This document shows positions 34,656 through 36,090 of a stretch of DNA of 36,090 nt, piece by piece; within the stretch, counting starts at the first letter, position 1, and every line of letters begins with the position of its first letter. Source of the stretch: an uncultured Clostridia bacterium (lineage in GTDB: Bacteria; Bacillota; Clostridia; Oscillospirales; Ruminococcaceae); contig CALWZE010000007.1 of NCBI GenBank assembly GCA_944385925.1, forward strand, positions 1-36,090, in the 5' to 3' direction. The position numbers were made by a program, and so were the translations under genes. Below the pieces are notes generated by a model. It saw only the letters and a list, made by a program, of their open reading frames with translations, ran no database searches and had not been told where the DNA came from.

Positions 34656-34721
34656 TTTATAAGTCGCTTCTGCAAAAGCAACTGCGGCGCAATTATATAG
34701 TTCAAGCAAACTTTGCAGCAT

Positions 34722-34812
34722 GGAGAAGTACTCAAGCTGGCCGAAGAGGCGCCCCTGCTAAGGGCGTAGGGTGGCTTAAACCGCCGCGAGGGTTCAAATC
34801 CCTCCTTCTCCG
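34722..34812 (+). tRNA. tRNA-Ser(GCU)
   Basis: A 91-base class II tRNA: acceptor arms GGAGAAG and CTTCTCC, anticodon stem CGCCC/GGGCG with loop CTGCTAA (anticodon GCT at 34757-34759), a long variable arm (TAGGGTGGCTTAAACCGCC region) and T-loop GGTTCAAATCC. CCA follows at 34813-34815 and is encoded. It reads AGC and AGU codons. Confidence 0.97.
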
Positions 34813-34814
34813 CC

Positions 34815-34855
34815 AAATAAAGCAGTTACACGGTCGTGTAACTGCTTTATTTTTT
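34815..34855 (+). terminator. terminator of the tRNA-Ser gene
   Basis: An 18-bp stem (AAATAAAGCAGTTACACG arm) with a 2-base loop and a T-run directly after the tRNA. Confidence 0.93.
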
Positions 34856-34875
34856 ATTGCCGAACGAAAAGAAAA

Positions 34876-34903
34876 CCCCCGGTATATGGAGTTATACCGG
34901 GGG
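34876..34903 (-). terminator. terminator of the flavodiiron gene
   Basis: CCCCCGGTATA pairs perfectly with TATACCGGGGG around a 6-base loop, with TTTTC on the minus strand, 30 bases after the stop. Confidence 0.92.
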
Positions 34904-34932
34904 CCGTTTTGTGAATTCAGCAGTTAAAAAGA

Positions 34933-36090
34933 TTATTGGATTTTTTCAAAGTCCGCAGCACCGTGTTTGCACAGCGGGCAGACAAAATCTGCGGGAAGGT
35001 CTTCCCCTTCATAAACATATCCGCAAATCTTGCAAACCCAACCCGTCTTCTTTTCCTGTGCAGGCTGGGGCTTCGGTTTGATGTGGTCAAAGTAATACTG
35101 ATAGGTTACCGCAGGTTCCTCTGAAAGGACAATTGCTTCACTGACATCCGCAATAAACAGAGTATGCGTACCGCAGTCCACCGACTGGATGACCTTTCCG
35201 GAAAGCACTGCATTTGCAAATTCAGGCAGGTATACGATTCCGTTGGCCGTGCGGGGCATTCCTTCGCTTACCTTATCGGCATTTCTGCCGCTCTGGAAGC
35301 CATACTGCTGGAACACCTTAAAGGGAACCGCCTCACTCAGAACAGAAAGGTTAAACACGCCGGTGTGCAGAATCATGTCGTGTGTATAATTCTGCTTGTT
35401 GACCGTAACCGAGATCCGTTTCGGGGAATCGGTCAGCTGCTGGACCGTATTTACAATGCAGCCGTTGTCCTTGTCTCCTTCCTTCGCGCTGAGCACGAAC
35501 AGGCCATAGGAAATTTTGAAAAATGCATTATTGTCCAGCGAAGCCGCCGGTGCTTGTGCCTGGGAAACCGGGCGCGGGAAATCCTGCGCAATGCAGGCGA
35601 CAATAGAATCGATTTCGGACAGCTGACCTTCTTTCAGCGCAGAGCGAAGGGTCAGCTTCTGATCGATGAAGGTGATATTCTTGCAGCCCTCAAAGATCTT
35701 GCGCATCAAGCCGCCGGCTGTCGGCGCCCAGGAGCCGTTCTCAATCAGCGCAACCGTGCGATTTTGGATATTATGCGCCGCAAGATCATGCAGCACCTCT
35801 TCCATGCGCACGAAGATGCCTGCATTATAGGTGGTCGAAGCAAACACCAGGTGACTGTACTTAAATGCGGCCGCGACAATCTCGGATTCCGGCGTCACCG
35901 ACACGTCAAACATGACCGTTTTGATGCCGGCATCCCGCAGACGGCAGGCAAGAATCTCCGCCACATTCTCTGTGTTGCCGTAAACCGACGCATAGGCGAT
36001 CATAACGCCTTTTTCTTCCGGCTGGTAGCTGCTCCAAAGCAGATATTTCTCAATATAATCGCCGAGATTGCGCCGCCAAACAAATCCGTG
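34933..36090 (-). CDS. flavodiiron protein with flavin reductase and rubredoxin domains (partial)
   Basis: The open frame continues through the window edge: upstream of the internal ATG at 36003 it reads in frame as HGFVWRRNL and WSSYQPEEKGV, the end of the beta-lactamase-like diiron domain. Visible parts are the flavodoxin domain (VMIAYASVYGNTENVAEILA, FASTTYNAG, ENGSWAPTAGGLM), a flavin-reductase-like domain (about residues 180-340 of the visible part, FFKISYGLFVLSAKEGDKDNGCIVNTV), and a C-terminal rubredoxin with two CxxC pairs (WVCKICGYVYEG, VCPLCKHG). Such proteins reduce O2 (or NO) to water in anaerobes using electrons passed through rubredoxin and FMN. The fusion of all modules makes it a self-contained oxygen-scavenging enzyme. 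Confidence 0.93.
   Translation of the reverse strand, partial: HGFVWRRNLGDYIEKYLLWSSYQPEEKGVMIAYASVYGNTENVAEILACRLRDAGIKTVMFDVSVTPESEIVAAAFKYSHLVFASTTYNAGIFVRMEEVLHDLAAHNIQNRTVALIENGSWAPTAGGLMRKIFEGCKNITFIDQKLTLRSALKEGQLSEIDSIVACIAQDFPRPVSQAQAPAASLDNNAFFKISYGLFVLSAKEGDKDNGCIVNTVQQLTDSPKRISVTVNKQNYTHDMILHTGVFNLSVLSEAVPFKVFQQYGFQSGRNADKVSEGMPRTANGIVYLPEFANAVLSGKVIQSVDCGTHTLFIADVSEAIVLSEEPAVTYQYYFDHIKPKPQPAQEKKTGWVCKICGYVYEGEDLPADFVCPLCKHGAADFEKIQ

Overview
The window comes from a low-to-moderate GC Gram-positive anaerobe of the class Clostridia, most likely near the Ruminococcaceae/Oscillospiraceae. Evidence is the 16S rRNA 5' end at the left edge, AGGAGG-type ribosome binding sites, perfect sigma-A promoters with 17-base spacers, stand-alone AsnA and NADP-type glutamate dehydrogenase, and a flavodiiron protein fused to a rubredoxin at the right edge. 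No phage, insertion sequence or CRISPR array is visible.

Layout. 1-850: start of an rRNA operon leaving the window on the minus strand, with its leader and promoter. 854-9572: mostly minus-strand housekeeping and accessory genes: flippase plus HD hydrolase; a 49-residue membrane peptide coupled to a GIY-YIG protein; an operon of adenosine deaminase, DUF1653 protein, CDF metal exporter and DUF5131 protein; a membrane-anchored PrsA-like foldase; a plus-strand diacylglycerol-kinase-like lipid kinase; and an orphan gene. 9573-16680: a small XRE regulator, an M20 peptidase, an HtrA-type protease, and a Zn/Cd efflux operon (SmtB/CadC regulator, free HMA domain, P1B ATPase) behind an operator-overlapped promoter. 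16690-18400: an AT-richer patch with a SHOCT-domain protein, an oriT-like structured stretch and a DtxR-type regulator. 18412-24455: YgjP/SprT-like metallopeptidase, glutamate dehydrogenase, a coupled aminotransferase/acetyltransferase pair, and AsnA (nitrogen and amino acid metabolism). 24716-26130: a divergent BioF2-like acyltransferase and XRE repressor around a 24-base palindrome.

27756-31756 is the most distinctive locus: a PucR/CdaR-type regulator divergent from an operon of two uroporphyrinogen-decarboxylase-superfamily proteins flanking an MFS transporter. No heme genes and no corrinoid protein are present, which suggests uptake and methyl transfer (or a related reaction) on an unknown small molecule rather than heme synthesis. 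It is followed by an amino acid permease broken by two frameshifts. That permease is preceded by a short AT-rich transcription unit that has its own promoter and a 21-bp terminator. Then come an Asp/Glu racemase, a tRNA-Ser(GCU) and the partial flavodiiron protein.

Starts were moved from the longest open frame wherever a ribosome binding site, family alignment or neighbour overlap favoured another codon. Functional calls rest on motif recognition by eye; no database search was run.
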